Positions 18,819 through 28,941 are shown, numbered from the stretch's first letter. The stretch is DNA of 64,000 bases from Dryocola sp031988645 (GCF_051307045.1 NZ_CP150452.1:3162001-3226000), one strand, 5' to 3'. Notes: a model not told the origin generated them from the sequence alone. Program-made: numbers and translations.

Positions 18819-20033
18819 TTAGTGGTGAGCCCATTCGATGGAATTGATATCCACGCCCTGCTTGAACATTTCCCACAGCGGAGAAAGGTCGCGCAGGCGG
18901 CCGATGGATTTACGTACCAGCTCGATGGTGTAGTCGATCTCTTCTTCAGTGGTAAAACGACCCAAAGAGAAACGGATGGAGCTGTGAGCAAGCTCATCAC
19001 TCATACCCAGCGCACGCAGCACGTAAGACGGCTCAAGGCTTGCGGAGGTACAGGCGGAACCTGAAGAAACCGCAAGGTCTTTCAGCGCCATGATCAGAGA
19101 CTCGCCTTCAACGTAGTTAAAGCTCACGTTAAGGATGTTCGGCGCGCCGTGTTCCAGGTCACCGTTCAGATACACTTCTTCCATATCCTTCACGCCGTTC
19201 CACAGACGGTTACGCAGCGCGCGCAGACGGGCCATTTCGGACTCCATCTCTTCTTTCGCGATACGGTAGGCTTCGCCCATGCCGACGATCTGGTGAACAG
19301 GCAGAGTGCCTGAACGCATACCGCGCTCGTGGCCGCCACCGTGAACCTGCGCTTCGATACGAATACGCGGTTTACGACGAACGTACAGCGCGCCGATGCC
19401 TTTAGGACCGTAGATTTTATGGCCGGAGAAGGACATCAAATCGACTTTCAGCATGCTGAGATCGATAGGCAGTTTGCCCACGCTCTGGGTCGCATCCACA
19501 TGGTAGATGATGCCACGCGCACGGCACATTTCGCCGATTGCCGCGATATCCTGCACCACGCCGATTTCGTTGTTGACGTGCATGATGGAAACCAGAATGG
19601 TGTCATCGCGCATGGCCGCTTCCAGCTGCTGCAAAGAAACGATGCCGTTGCTCTGAGGCGCCAGATAAGTAACCTCGAAACCTTCACGCTCAAGCTGGCG
19701 GCAGGTATCAAGCACGGCTTTATGTTCGGTTTTTACGGTAATGATGTGCTTGCCTTTCTTCTGATAGAAGTTGGCCGCACCTTTAATAGCGAGGTTATCA
19801 GATTCAGTTGCGCCTGATGTGAAGACGATCTCACGCGGGTCAGCGCCCACCAGGTCTGCGATTTGGTTACGAGCGATATCAACCGCCTCTTCAGCCTGCC
19901 ACCCAAAACGGTGGGAGCGGGAAGCCGGGTTACCGAAGGTTCCGTCCATCGTCAAAAACTGCATCATCTTCTCGGCAACACGCGGATCGACCGGCGTAGT
20001 TGCGGAGTAGTCGAGATAAATCGGTAATTTCAT
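18819..20033 (-). CDS. iscS: Cysteine desulfurase IscS
   Basis: PLP enzyme of 404 residues that converts cysteine to alanine and passes persulfide sulfur to IscU, TusA and ThiI. The PLP lysine is K206 (SFSGHKIYGP). The catalytic cysteine is C328 in the flexible loop SSGSACTSAS. Length and both residue numbers equal those of E. coli IscS. Confidence 0.97.
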   Translation of the reverse strand: MKLPIYLDYSATTPVDPRVAEKMMQFLTMDGTFGNPASRSHRFGWQAEEAVDIARNQIADLVGADPREIVFTSGATESDNLAIKGAANFYQKKGKHIITVKTEHKAVLDTCRQLEREGFEVTYLAPQSNGIVSLQQLEAAMRDDTILVSIMHVNNEIGVVQDIAAIGEMCRARGIIYHVDATQSVGKLPIDLSMLKVDLMSFSGHKIYGPKGIGALYVRRKPRIRIEAQVHGGGHERGMRSGTLPVHQIVGMGEAYRIAKEEMESEMARLRALRNRLWNGVKDMEEVYLNGDLEHGAPNILNVSFNYVEGESLIMALKDLAVSSGSACTSASLEPSYVLRALGMSDELAHSSIRFSLGRFTTEEEIDYTIELVRKSIGRLRDLSPLWEMFKQGVDINSIEWAHH

Positions 20034-20157
20034 TGCTCTTAAGCTCCGTACATCACTTCAATACGAAGAACCAGGCGTAAAAAGTCTAGCCGGGTGCGGG
20101 TGTGGCGCACCCGAGCCTGATTCTAAAAATTCTTTCTGTATACTTAACCGATGCTGC

Positions 20158-20646
20158 TTATGCGCGCAGTTTAACGTCGATGGCGTCCTGAGAACGCGTA
20201 GTGCGATGGTTTTCGTTCTGCTGACGGCCTGACACATCCAGTACTTCCTGGTTATTCACCAGTTCACCTAAGGTGATGTTGTTCAAAAAGCCGGTCAGAC
20301 GGTCGCTCAGATCGCGCCATAACGCGTGGGTCAGGCACTTATCGCCGCCCTGGCAGCCGCCTTTGCCCTGACAACGGGTCGCGTCGACGGACTCATCAAC
20401 CGCGCTGATGACCTCGCCCACCGCGATGCTGCCCGCATCTTTGCCTAACAGATAGCCGCCGCCGGGACCGCGTACGCTGGCAACCAGGCCGTTTTTACGC
20501 AGGCGGGAGAACAGCTGCTCCAGATAGGAGAGTGAAATACCCTGACGTTCGGAAATATCGGCCAACGGCACCGGACCCGATTCGGAGTTCAACGCAACGT
20601 CGAGCATTGCGGTCACAGCGTAGCGTCCTTTTGATGTCAGTCTCAT
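20158..20646 (-). CDS. iscR: Fe-S responsive transcriptional regulator IscR
   Basis: Rrf2-family regulator of 162 residues, first gene of the isc operon. It represses the operon when it holds a [2Fe-2S] cluster. The ligands Cys92, Cys98, Cys104 and His107 are all present. The N-terminal winged helix-turn-helix starts MRLTSKGRYAVTAM. Confidence 0.97.
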   Translation of the reverse strand: MRLTSKGRYAVTAMLDVALNSESGPVPLADISERQGISLSYLEQLFSRLRKNGLVASVRGPGGGYLLGKDAGSIAVGEVISAVDESVDATRCQGKGGCQGGDKCLTHALWRDLSDRLTGFLNNITLGELVNNQEVLDVSGRQQNENHRTTRSQDAIDVKLRA

Positions 20647-20719
20647 GTCTTACTTAACCTCAAATAGCCCCTCGAACCGGGGGTTTCTAAAAATGTGATT
20701 GTCCACATAGCAGGCCGCA

Positions 20720-20772
20720 AGTCTGACATTCCTGAGTAAATTGGTCAACTATTTAACCCACCAATTTACTCA
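20720..20772 (-). promoter_or_regulatory. Predicted iscR promoter region with a 13-bp inverted repeat
   Basis: On the minus strand a -35 candidate TTGACC (20743-20748) is followed after 17 bases by a weak CAGACT (20720-20725). This resembles the IscR-controlled promoter of E. coli. The -35 overlaps one arm of a perfect inverted repeat, TGAGTAAATTGGT (20760-20772 on the minus strand) and ACCAATTTACTCA (20733-20745), separated by 14 bases. The repeat starts just after the trmJ stop. It could therefore act in trmJ termination as well as in control of iscR. Confidence 0.5.
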
Positions 20773-20776
20773 AGTA

Positions 20777-21512
20777 TTATTTGCTCGATTTTCTGTCGCT
20801 TTCGATAGAGGAAAGCATGCCGCGCAGGATGCTAAGCTCTTGACTTTCCGGGCGAGCCCGGGTGAACAGACGACGAATTCGGTTCATCACCTGGCCGGGA
20901 TGGCCCTGCGCGAATAAAGCCGGTATTTAACATGACTTGCTCAAGATGGCCGTAAAAACGCTCCAAATCGTCGACCAGTGGATACGGCGTGTCTTCCTCC
21001 GCTTCCTTGGCCGGCTGCTCCTGGGCGGCAAGCCAGGCGATGCGCACTTCGTAGGCAAGGATCTGCACCGCCATCGCCAGGTTCAGCGAGCTGTATTCCG
21101 GGTTCGCCTGAATAGCGACGTGATAATGACACTTCTGCAGCTCTTCATTAGTAAGGCCGACGCGTTCGCGGCCAAACACGATCGCCACCGGCGCGTGCTT
21201 AGCTTCCGCAATGCTTTTCAGACCGCATTCGCGCGGATCGAGCATCGGCCACGGCAGCGTGCGGGAACGCGCGCTGGTGCCGACCACCAGGCTGCAGCCC
21301 GCCAGGGCTTCGTCCAGCGTGTCGACAATTTTCGCATCGCCAATCACGTCGCTTGCGCCTGCGGCGAGTGCGATAGCCTGGGAATCAGGCTTGACCAGCG
21401 GGTTGACCAGCCACAGATTTGTTAATCCCATCGTTTTCATTGCACGGGCCACCGAGCCCATGTTGCCGGTGTGGGAAGTCTCAACCAGCACAATACGTAC
21501 GTTATCGAGCAT
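20777..21512 (-). pseudogene. trmJ: trmJ, tRNA Cm32/Um32 methyltransferase, interrupted by +1 frameshift (probably artefact)
   Basis: SPOUT-class 2'-O-methyltransferase acting on position 32 of tRNAs. The first frame is intact through VMLNTGFIRAG, then runs into unrelated sequence to a stop at 20832. Deleting one base of the CCC run at 20904-20906 gives HPGQVMNRIRRLFTRARP and onward to a stop at 20777. The result is 244 residues, near the 246 of E. coli. The extra base lies in a GGCC core (reads GGGCC on the coding strand). Confidence 0.9.
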
Positions 21513-21632
21513 GCTTAATTCATAGCCTTAAAAGAATATCGCAATATCCTATCATAACCCTGGGACATAATCCGAACGCTCTGCTATACTCCGCCGCGTT
21601 TTCCGTTCTTTAACATCCAGTGAGAGAGACCG

Positions 21633-22437
21633 ATGCATCCGATGCTCAACATCGCCGTGCGCGCTGCGCGCAAGGCGGGTAATTTAATTGCCAAAAACTA
21701 CGAAACCCCAGACGCCGTTGAAGCGAGCCAAAAAGGCAGCAACGATTTTGTGACCAACGTTGATAAAGACGCCGAGCGTTTGATTATCGAAGTTATTCGT
21801 AAATCCTACCCGCAACACACCATTATCGCCGAAGAATCAGGCGAATTAGCGGGAACGGACCAGGATGTGCAATGGGTTATCGATCCACTGGATGGCACTT
21901 CTAACTTTATCAAACGCCTGCCGCACTTCGCGGTCTCTATCGCTGTTCGCGTCAAAGGCCGCACCGAAGTTGCCGTGGTGTATGACCCAATGCGTAACGA
22001 GCTGTTCACCGCCGTTCGCGGCCAGGGCGCGCAGCTGAACGGCTACCGTCTGCGCGGCAGCACCGCTCGCGATCTCGACGGCACCATTCTGGCGACCGGT
22101 TTCCCGTTCAAAGCCAAACAACACGCAGCTTCCTATATCAACATTCTTGGCAAACTGTTCACGCAGTGCGCGGACTTCCGCCGCACCGGTTCCGCCGCGC
22201 TGGATCTGGCCTACGTTGCCGCCGGCCCGCGTTGATGGTTTCTTCGAGATTGGCCTGAAGCCGTGGGATTTCGCCGCAGGCGAACTGATCGCGCGCGAAT
22301 CCGGCAGCCTGGTTTGCGATTTCACCGGCGGCCATAACCACCTGCTGACCGGCAACATCGTTGCAGGCAACCCGCGCGTGGTGAAAGCGATGCTGGCCAC
22401 CATGCGTGACGAGCTGAGCGAAGCGCTGAAGCGCTAA
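21633..22437 (+). pseudogene. suhB: suhB, inositol monophosphatase family protein, interrupted by +1 frameshift (probably artefact)
   Basis: SuhB is an inositol-1-monophosphatase homologue that also joins the ribosomal-RNA antitermination complex. The first frame covers residues 1-198, with the metal-site segments EESGEL and DPLDGTSNF. It then stops after VAAGPR. Removing one C of the run at 22226-22228 restores GRVDGFFEIGLKPWDFAAGE and a total of 267 residues, exactly the E. coli length. True inactivation is unlikely, because suhB loss gives a strong growth defect. Confidence 0.92.
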
Positions 22438-22526
22438 GCGGTGATGGCGGGCGGCGCTGACGCTACCCGCCTTATAATTGTTTGAATTGTTATAAGGTGG
22501 AAGCGCAAACGCCCTCCACCTTTGCT

Positions 22527-23510
22527 TCAGAAAGGCCGTATTCCCCGCGCTACCGGCTGAGCGCTCAGCCACATCACTACCGCCGCAAGGATCAAAACTG
22601 AGCTTCCCGCCAGCGCAAGCGTCGCCCAGCCGATCTGCTGCCATAGCCCCGGCGCTTTTTTACTGCTTAAACGAACCGCAAAGGCGCGGAAGCTGTGCAC
22701 CAGCAGCGCAAGGCCGGAAATGGTTATCGAGGTCCCGGCCGCCATCGCCAGCGCGCAGAGCATTCCCCAGCTAAATACGCCAATCACTTTGCTAAACAGC
22801 AGCACCATAATAGCGCCGGAGCACGGGCGCATGCCCATCGATAAAACGATCGTCGCCCGCGCGCGCCAGTCTTCACCGGCGGCCAGCTGCTCTTCGCTTG
22901 GCAGATGCTGATGCCCGCAGCCGCAGTTAGCATCATGAATATGATGAGGGGTAAAAGCGGTAAATCTCTTCTGGCTGCTTAACAATTTACGTAGCTTACG
23001 CAGCGCACGCGCGGCGAGCATCACCCCTAATAAGCCCACTAAAAGATAGCTGCCCCTCTCCAGCCAGAAGCTGCTCATATGCAGCTGGCGCGACGGCAGC
23101 TGCAGCACGCCCAGCACGATGACCACCAGCGCAATCGCCACCAGCCCCTGCAGCAGCGAGGCGGCAAACGTCAGCCGCAGGCTGCTTTTCAGCTGCGCGG
23201 GATGCGTAGCAAGCCAGGTCGTGATAACGACTTTGCCGTGCCCGGGTCCCAGAGCGTGCAGCACGCCATAGACAAAGCTGAACGACAGCAGCGACCATCC
23301 CGCCCGCGCGGGATTTTCCGCCACCTGATGCAGCAGGCTGCTCAGCTGCTGGTTAATGGATTTTTGCCACAGAGCGCTATTAACAAGGATTTGCGGCCAG
23401 TATTGCCAGATGGCATATAACGCGGCCGTCGTCAGCAGCACAAAAAGCGCCAGCGGCCACATATGCAGCCAGCGGCGGTGACGCGGTCCGGTAGAGAAAA
23501 CTACTGACAT
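22527..23510 (-). CDS. Nickel/cobalt permease, NicO family
   Basis: Integral membrane protein of 327 residues with about six or seven hydrophobic segments. It has the NicO/RcnA motif HALGPGHGK near residue 85 and a second signature, SMGMRPCSGA. A cytosolic loop rich in His and Cys (HHIHDANCGCGHQH) probably binds metal. It overlaps the upstream DUF1007 gene by ten bases. The pair resembles nickel/cobalt transport units found beside suhB in other enterobacteria. Whether it imports or exports cannot be told from the sequence. Confidence 0.85.
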   Translation of the reverse strand: MSVVFSTGPRHRRWLHMWPLALFVLLTTAALYAIWQYWPQILVNSALWQKSINQQLSSLLHQVAENPARAGWSLLSFSFVYGVLHALGPGHGKVVITTWLATHPAQLKSSLRLTFAASLLQGLVAIALVVIVLGVLQLPSRQLHMSSFWLERGSYLLVGLLGVMLAARALRKLRKLLSSQKRFTAFTPHHIHDANCGCGHQHLPSEEQLAAGEDWRARATIVLSMGMRPCSGAIMVLLFSKVIGVFSWGMLCALAMAAGTSITISGLALLVHSFRAFAVRLSSKKAPGLWQQIGWATLALAGSSVLILAAVVMWLSAQPVARGIRPF

Positions 23511-24148
23511 TGTAAGGTTACCTGCTGGGCAAACTGTTTACCGAGTTCCATATCTTCCGGCGGCGCGTCCGCCTTATCCAGCGACTGAGCAAAAGCCAGC
23601 GTATCTTCGTTTGGCTTCGGCGTTTTAACGGAGATTGTACAAGCTTGCGCAAGCTCCGCCGGCAGCTTCGCGTCTGCCGGCTGGTCATAGCTCATATCGA
23701 CAAAGTAGGTCGGGTCGAAGGTAGAAAAGGTATAGGTCTGCCCTTTTAAAGGCTGCGCATGGGCCAGCGGCAGTATGAATGTCAGCACCGCCTGGTGCCC
23801 GGCTCGCGCAAGGGAGTATTCGGGGGGCAGGTTAGTAAACTTCACTTTTTCACCGTTATGCCAGACTTCGGTAAAGTAATGCTGGCCCAGTACGTTAGCC
23901 ATCACCTCGGCGGCAAGCTTCTTCCATATCGGCGAGCCCGGCTTTGCATCGCCTGCGTCATACAGTAGATCCGCTGAAGTGATTTCATCCATCGTCCACT
24001 GCATTTTCAGGCCGGTCATCTGCTCATTCTGCGCCATTACGGTGGTCACAAGCGTAATAAAGCTGTGGGGATGAGCCAACGCAGCGGGGACGCAAAGCGC
24101 CGTGGCGAGTACGATAATCCCTTTTGTGCTACAGGTTTTCCCGCGCAT
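23501..24148 (-). CDS. DUF1007 family periplasmic protein
   Basis: Protein of 215 residues with a clear signal peptide ending ALAHPHSF. The HPHSF motif directly after the cleavage site is typical of DUF1007 and would place two histidines at the mature N terminus. The family is regularly encoded next to NicO metal permeases, as here, which suggests a periplasmic metal-handling partner. No enzymatic motif was seen. Confidence 0.8.
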   Translation of the reverse strand: MRGKTCSTKGIIVLATALCVPAALAHPHSFITLVTTVMAQNEQMTGLKMQWTMDEITSADLLYDAGDAKPGSPIWKKLAAEVMANVLGQHYFTEVWHNGEKVKFTNLPPEYSLARAGHQAVLTFILPLAHAQPLKGQTYTFSTFDPTYFVDMSYDQPADAKLPAELAQACTISVKTPKPNEDTLAFAQSLDKADAPPEDMELGKQFAQQVTLQCQ

Positions 24149-24273
24149 TTTCCCCTCAATTTAAAAATTCTGTGAGCCAGCCAAAATTACGCGATTAAAA
24201 ACCCTGGCTACTACGATCTGCATCAAAAGCTTTAGCTATTCTTAGCAATAATCAACATAACTGGACCCTACGG

Positions 24274-25554
24274 ATGATGACACTGCTTTCCCCTCCACCA
24301 TCTGTGCTCTCCAGTCCGCAGCGACGCTGCCACCTGCTTTTGATGCTGTATCTGCCGGGACAGACGGTAACGCCAGAGATTCTGGGCAGGATTAATGGAG
24401 TAGACAGTAATAAAGCCCTGCAAGATATAGCCGACACCAGTGATGAAATCCAGCGTTATCACCGGCTGACGATGATAACCGAGCCGGACGGAAGCTACCG
24501 CATTGAAGGCTGCGCTCTCGACAGGAGGCTGTGCCTGCTGCACTGGCTGCGAAGGGCGCTGCGGCTGTGTCCGCACTTTGTGCAGCACGAGTTTTCCCCG
24601 GCGCTTAAAGAGCAGCTCAGAAAACAGGCCATTACCAAGGCGCTGTATGACGAAACCAATCTGCAGGCGCTGGTCAGCCTCTGCGCGCGCCGCCTGCAGC
24701 GCCAGTTTGACAGCCGTGACGTTCAGTTCCTGAGCCTGTTTTTACAGTACTGCCTGCATCAGCATCAGCTCGGCAATACGCCGGAGTTTAGCGAAACGCA
24801 GCGGGAGTGGACGCGTCTGCGCCCGGAGTACCTCGCCGCGCAGGTTATCGCCCGCCACTGGACGCGTCATGTAAAGCAGCCGGCCCATGAAGAGGAACAG
24901 CTTTTCCTTGCCCTGCTGTTTCAGTTACTGCGCACGCCGGATCCGATTCACGATAACCATCAGCAGGATCTACGGCTGCGCGCCTCCATCTCCGCGATGA
25001 TCGCCCGTTTTCACGAGCTGGCGGGCATGTCGTTTAGCGACGAACAGGGGCTGAGCGACCAGCTGTATGTTCATCTTGCCCAGGCGCTCGACCGCAGCCT
25101 GTTTGCTATCGGTATCGATAACAGCCTGCCGGAAGAAATCACCCGGCTCTATCCGAAGCTAATGCGCACCACGCGCGAGGCGTTTGGCGTGCTGGAGGCC
25201 GAATACGGCGTTCATTTCTCAGACGAAGAGGTGGGGCTGGTCGCGGTGATTTTTGGCGCCTGGCTGATGCAGGAGAACGACCTGCAGGAAAAGCAGGTGC
25301 TACTGCTGACCGGAAACAATGCCGAGCTGGAGCAGCAGATAGAGCAGCAGCTACGGGAGCTCACTTTGCTACCGCTGAATATTAAGCATCTGACGGTGCA
25401 TGGTTTTCAAAAAGAGGGCGCGCCGAAAGAGGTCGTGCTGGTGGTGACGCCCTACTCCACCAGCCTGCCGCTGTATTCGCCGCCGCTGATCCACGCCACG
25501 CTGCCGCTTGGGGAACAGCTGCAGCAGCATATCCGTGAAATCCTCGAGTCCTAA
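24274..25554 (+). CDS. csiE: Stationary-phase inducible protein CsiE
   Basis: Protein of 426 residues, the E. coli length, with PRD (PTS regulation domain) modules in the middle and C-terminal part. An example is the conserved FAIGIDNSLPEE...LYPKLMRTTR region. Function is not established; in E. coli it is sigma-S and CRP dependent. It ends in a four-base overlap with the convergent hcaT stop. Confidence 0.92.
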   Translation: MMTLLSPPPSVLSSPQRRCHLLLMLYLPGQTVTPEILGRINGVDSNKALQDIADTSDEIQRYHRLTMITEPDGSYRIEGCALDRRLCLLHWLRRALRLCPHFVQHEFSPALKEQLRKQAITKALYDETNLQALVSLCARRLQRQFDSRDVQFLSLFLQYCLHQHQLGNTPEFSETQREWTRLRPEYLAAQVIARHWTRHVKQPAHEEEQLFLALLFQLLRTPDPIHDNHQQDLRLRASISAMIARFHELAGMSFSDEQGLSDQLYVHLAQALDRSLFAIGIDNSLPEEITRLYPKLMRTTREAFGVLEAEYGVHFSDEEVGLVAVIFGAWLMQENDLQEKQVLLLTGNNAELEQQIEQQLRELTLLPLNIKHLTVHGFQKEGAPKEVVLVVTPYSTSLPLYSPPLIHATLPLGEQLQQHIREILES

Positions 25555-26694
25555 TCCGCCCTTGCCGCGACTCGTGGACGCAGCACGAGCGCGGGCAAGG
25601 CTACCAGCGCCATAATCCAGAACACCCCGCCATGCAGATGCTGGTAGAGGAAGCCGGAGAACATCGTCATGATGGCGATGCCGCCGCCCATCGCCACCGC
25701 GGAATAGACCGCCTGCAGCCGAATAACTTCGTTGCCCTGACGCGCCGAAATGTAGCGCATGGCCGCAAGGTGGCAAACGGTGAAGCTTCCGCAGTGCAGG
25801 ATTTGCGCCGCGATAAGCCACGGCAGGTCGGTGGTCCACGCCATCAGGCTCCAGCGAAGGATGCCCGCTCCTGCGGAAAGCAGCAGCAGGTCGCGGGCGC
25901 TCCAGCGGCGGAACAGCCTGTTGCTAAGCGCGAAGACAACGATTTCCGCCACCACGCCCAGCGACCATAGATAGCCCACGACCGAGGCGGAATAGCCCGC
26001 GCCCTGCCAGTAAATCGCGCTGAACCCGTAGTAGGGCCGCGTGCGCGCCTTGCAGCAAAGAGACGCAGGCGAGGAAGCGCCAGGCGCTTAACACCAGCTT
26101 TTTCCACGCCTGCCAGCCTGCGGCTTCCTTCTGCCGCGATTCTCCCTGCGGCATTACCGATGGACGCAGCATCATGCCGGTGAGCATGGAGGCCACGCCG
26201 ACGCTTAGCAGCACCAGAATCGCCTGGTAGCTGAAGACGCTGACCAGCTTGCCGGTCATCGCCGAGCCGATCACAAACGCCAGCGAGCCCCACAGGCGCA
26301 CGCGCCCGTAATCCATGGTGATTTGTTTTTGCCAGGTGCCGGCCAGCGCATCGGTAAGCGGCACGAGCGGTGAGAAAAAGAGGTTAAACCCGACCATGAC
26401 GATCAGCAGCCAGGCGGCGGTTTGTCCGAACCAGAAAGCAACGGCAAAAAGCAGGGTCAGCAGAGCAAGCAGCCGCAGAGCAAAGACGAGGCGGGAAGGA
26501 TCGGTGACGCGGGGTGCCAGAAGCAGGCTGCCGAGAAAACGGGCGATTAATCCTGAGCCCAGCAGCAGGCCGATAGTCTCGGGCGGCAGGCCGATGCCGG
26601 TCAGCCACACGCTCCAGAAGGGCAGGAAAATTCCGTAGCTGAAGAAGTAGGTAAAATAGCTGAGCGCCAGCCAGCGCGTAGAATGCAAAACCAT
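25551..26694 (-). pseudogene. hcaT: hcaT, 3-phenylpropionate MFS transporter, interrupted by +1 frameshift (probably artefact)
   Basis: Major facilitator permease related to E. coli HcaT (379 residues). The first frame runs to SLLQGAHAA, then is lost. Removing one base of the GGG run at 26034-26036 gives YYGFSAIYWQGAGYSASVVG, joining the second frame (GYLWSLGVVAEIV) for 380 residues in total. In E. coli the hca dioxygenase genes follow; here they are absent and yphA is next. The substrate may therefore differ. Confidence 0.88.
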
Positions 26695-26882
26695 GATCCC
26701 TCCCGTTTTGGAGGCGTTAGTGTGGCGGAGCGTCGCCCGGCTTGCAAGCTTTCATTAACAGCTTAATAACACCTGTTTTTTAAGAGGTTAATCCTCTCCC
26801 GGCCGCAAGAAATGCTATTTCCAGGCGAGCTTTACGGTTGTGTATTAGGGTTATTTTGAACCTCTTCACAATCGAGCCCACT

Positions 26883-27305
26883 ATGAACAGATTACGTTAT
26901 TTCGACTTTGGTCAGTCGCGTCCTGTCATGCTGCTGATCGCGCGAATCGCTCTGGTGCTGTTGTTTATTATTTTTGGCGTGCCGAAAATGACCGGCTTTA
27001 GCGGGACCGTGCAATATATGGCATCCGTTGGCGCGCCGTTGCCGACGATCTCCGCCGTTATCGCCGTGCTGATGGAGGTTGTCGCCGCAATACTTATCGT
27101 GCTGGGCTTCTTTACCCGCCCGCTGGCGATAATTTTTATCTTTTATACGCTGGGGACGGCGGTGATTGGCCACCACTACTGGAATATGACCGGGGACGCG
27201 GTGGTGCCGAATATGATTAACTTCTATAAAAACGTCAGCATCGCCGGAGCGTTTTTGCTGCTGGCGATTGTCGGCCCCGGCGGTATTTCTCTCGATAAAC
27301 GCTGA
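26883..27305 (+). CDS. yphA: DoxX-family inner membrane protein YphA
   Basis: Small membrane protein of 140 residues with four hydrophobic segments, DoxX family, unknown function. The start MNRLRYFDFGQSRPVM matches the E. coli YphA N terminus and length. Upstream readings to 26838 lack support. Confidence 0.9.
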   Translation: MNRLRYFDFGQSRPVMLLIARIALVLLFIIFGVPKMTGFSGTVQYMASVGAPLPTISAVIAVLMEVVAAILIVLGFFTRPLAIIFIFYTLGTAVIGHHYWNMTGDAVVPNMINFYKNVSIAGAFLLLAIVGPGGISLDKR

Positions 27306-27318
27306 ATTTTATCCATAA

Positions 27319-27342
27319 AAAAAGCCGCTTTCGCGGCTTTTT
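27319..27342. terminator. Bidirectional terminator between yphA and glyA
   Basis: Ten-base arms AAAAAGCCGC and GCGGCTTTTT enclose the loop TTTC, with A- and T-runs on both sides. It lies between convergent yphA and glyA and can serve both. Confidence 0.85.
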
Positions 27343-27355
27343 CATTTCGACCAGA

Positions 27356-28609
27356 CTACGCGTACACCGGCAGGCGAGCGCAGATATCCAGCACTTTTTG
27401 CCTGGTGCGTTCAATAACGGCTTCGTCGTTGATGTTGTCTAACACATCGCACATCCAGCCCGCCAGTTCGCGAACGTCTGCTTCGTTAAAGCCGCGGCGC
27501 GTCACAGCCGGCGTACCGATACGAATACCGGAAGTTACAAACGGGCTCTTCGGATCGTTCGGCACGCTGTTTTTGTTCACGGTGATATTCGCCCGGCCCA
27601 GGGCCGCATCGGCTTCTTTACCGGTCAGGTTTTTATCAACCAGATCCAGCAGGAACAGGTGGTTGTCGGTACCGCCGGATACCACTTTGTAGCCGCGCTC
27701 CAGGAAGACTGAAACCATCGCTTTGGCGTTTTTAGCAACCTGCTGCTGATAGGTTTTGAACTCGGGCTCCATCGCTTCTTTCAGCGCCACCGCTTTGCCC
27801 GCGATAACGTGCATCAATGGGCCACCCTGCGCGCCCGGGAACACGGCGGAGTTGAGCTTTTTGTACAGCTCTTCACTGCCGCCTTTCGCAAGGATTAAGC
27901 CGCCGCGCGGGCCTGCCAGCGTTTTGTGGGTCGTGGTGGTCACAACGTGCGCGTGCGGAACCGGGTTCGGGTAAACGCCTGCGGCGATAAGACCCGCAAC
28001 GTGAGCCATATCGACAAACAGGTAAGCGCCGACCTGGTCTGCGATTTCACGCATTTTTGCCCAGTCAACCACGCCGGAATAAGCGGAGAAGCCGCCGATG
28101 ATCATTTTCGGCTTGTGCTCTTTGGCCTGTTTTTCCAAATCCGCGTAGTCGATATGCCCTGTTTCATCGATACCGTAAGGAACGATGTTGTACAGCTTGC
28201 CGGAGAAGTTTACCGGGGAACCATGAGTCAGGTGGCCGCCGTGCGCCAGGTTCATGCCCAGCACGGTATCGCCAGGTTCGAGTAAAGTGGTGTATACCGC
28301 GAAGTTAGCCTGGGAGCCGGAGTGCGGCTGTACGTTAGCGTAGTCTGCGCCGAACAGCTCTTTTGCGCGGTCGATAGCCAGCTGCTCAACCACGTCGACG
28401 TATTCGCAGCCGCCGTAATAGCGCTTGCCCGGATAGCCTTCAGCGTACTTGTTGGTCAGCTGAGAACCCTGCGCCTGCATAACGCGTGGGCTGGTGTAGT
28501 TTTCGGAGGCGATCAGTTCAATGTGCTCTTCCTGACGTACTTTTTCTTGCTCCATAGCCTGCCACAGTTGGGCATCATAATCGGCAATGTTCATTTCACG
28601 CTTTAACAT
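27356..28609 (-). CDS. glyA: Serine hydroxymethyltransferase
   Basis: PLP enzyme of 417 residues (same as E. coli) that converts serine and tetrahydrofolate to glycine and methylene-tetrahydrofolate. The PLP-lysine motif TTTTHKTLAGPRGG is present. The start MLKREMNIADYDAQLW at 28609 is preceded by GGAG. A PurR-like operator lies upstream at 28730. Confidence 0.97.
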   Translation of the reverse strand: MLKREMNIADYDAQLWQAMEQEKVRQEEHIELIASENYTSPRVMQAQGSQLTNKYAEGYPGKRYYGGCEYVDVVEQLAIDRAKELFGADYANVQPHSGSQANFAVYTTLLEPGDTVLGMNLAHGGHLTHGSPVNFSGKLYNIVPYGIDETGHIDYADLEKQAKEHKPKMIIGGFSAYSGVVDWAKMREIADQVGAYLFVDMAHVAGLIAAGVYPNPVPHAHVVTTTTHKTLAGPRGGLILAKGGSEELYKKLNSAVFPGAQGGPLMHVIAGKAVALKEAMEPEFKTYQQQVAKNAKAMVSVFLERGYKVVSGGTDNHLFLLDLVDKNLTGKEADAALGRANITVNKNSVPNDPKSPFVTSGIRIGTPAVTRRGFNEADVRELAGWMCDVLDNINDEAVIERTRQKVLDICARLPVYA

Positions 28610-28729
28610 TCGCATCTCCTGACTCAGCTAACAGTAAAAATTTGGACTGCTTTGAGGGGGCCCTTTCGGGCGACGGGCAACAGTGTAAACCGAATTGGTA
28701 TTGGGTGATAGGGCTTGACAGAGGTTTTT

Positions 28730-28745
28730 ACGCAAACGATTGGCT
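28730..28745. promoter_or_regulatory. PurR operator upstream of glyA
   Basis: ACGCAAACGATTGGCT matches the PurR box, with the ACGCAAAC half intact. It lies about 120 bases upstream of the glyA start in the glyA-hmp divergent region. The E. coli glyA operator as I remember it is nearly the same sequence. Purine repression of glyA is expected from that homology. Confidence 0.75.
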
Positions 28746-28887
28746 CGGCATGGCGCAAGGGTTTATCGGCATAAGCTCGCCGGGATTTTGACGGATATTT
28801 CTTCATCAGCAACATGCGTGTTTTTCACTTTCTGTGATCGGCGTCGTTAACATCGATAGCCCATTTACAACCCAGGCCTATTTTTAT

Positions 28888-28910
28888 AAGATGCATTTAA
28901 AATGCTACTT
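28888..28910. promoter_or_regulatory. NsrR operator upstream of hmp
   Basis: The 23-base near-palindrome starts AAGATGCATTT and continues AAAATGCTACTT. It fits the NsrR consensus of two AAGATGYATTT-like arms and lies 32 bases before the hmp start. It would give nitric-oxide-sensitive repression of hmp. The second arm deviates slightly (CTACTT instead of CATCTT). Confidence 0.78.
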
Positions 28911-28941
28911 ATATAAAACAAGCTGTTTTCAGGAGCTAACC

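Noticed and set aside
28834..28941. N-terminal extension of hmp
   Set aside because: It covers the NsrR operator and lacks a ribosome site; the start at 28942 gives the conserved length.
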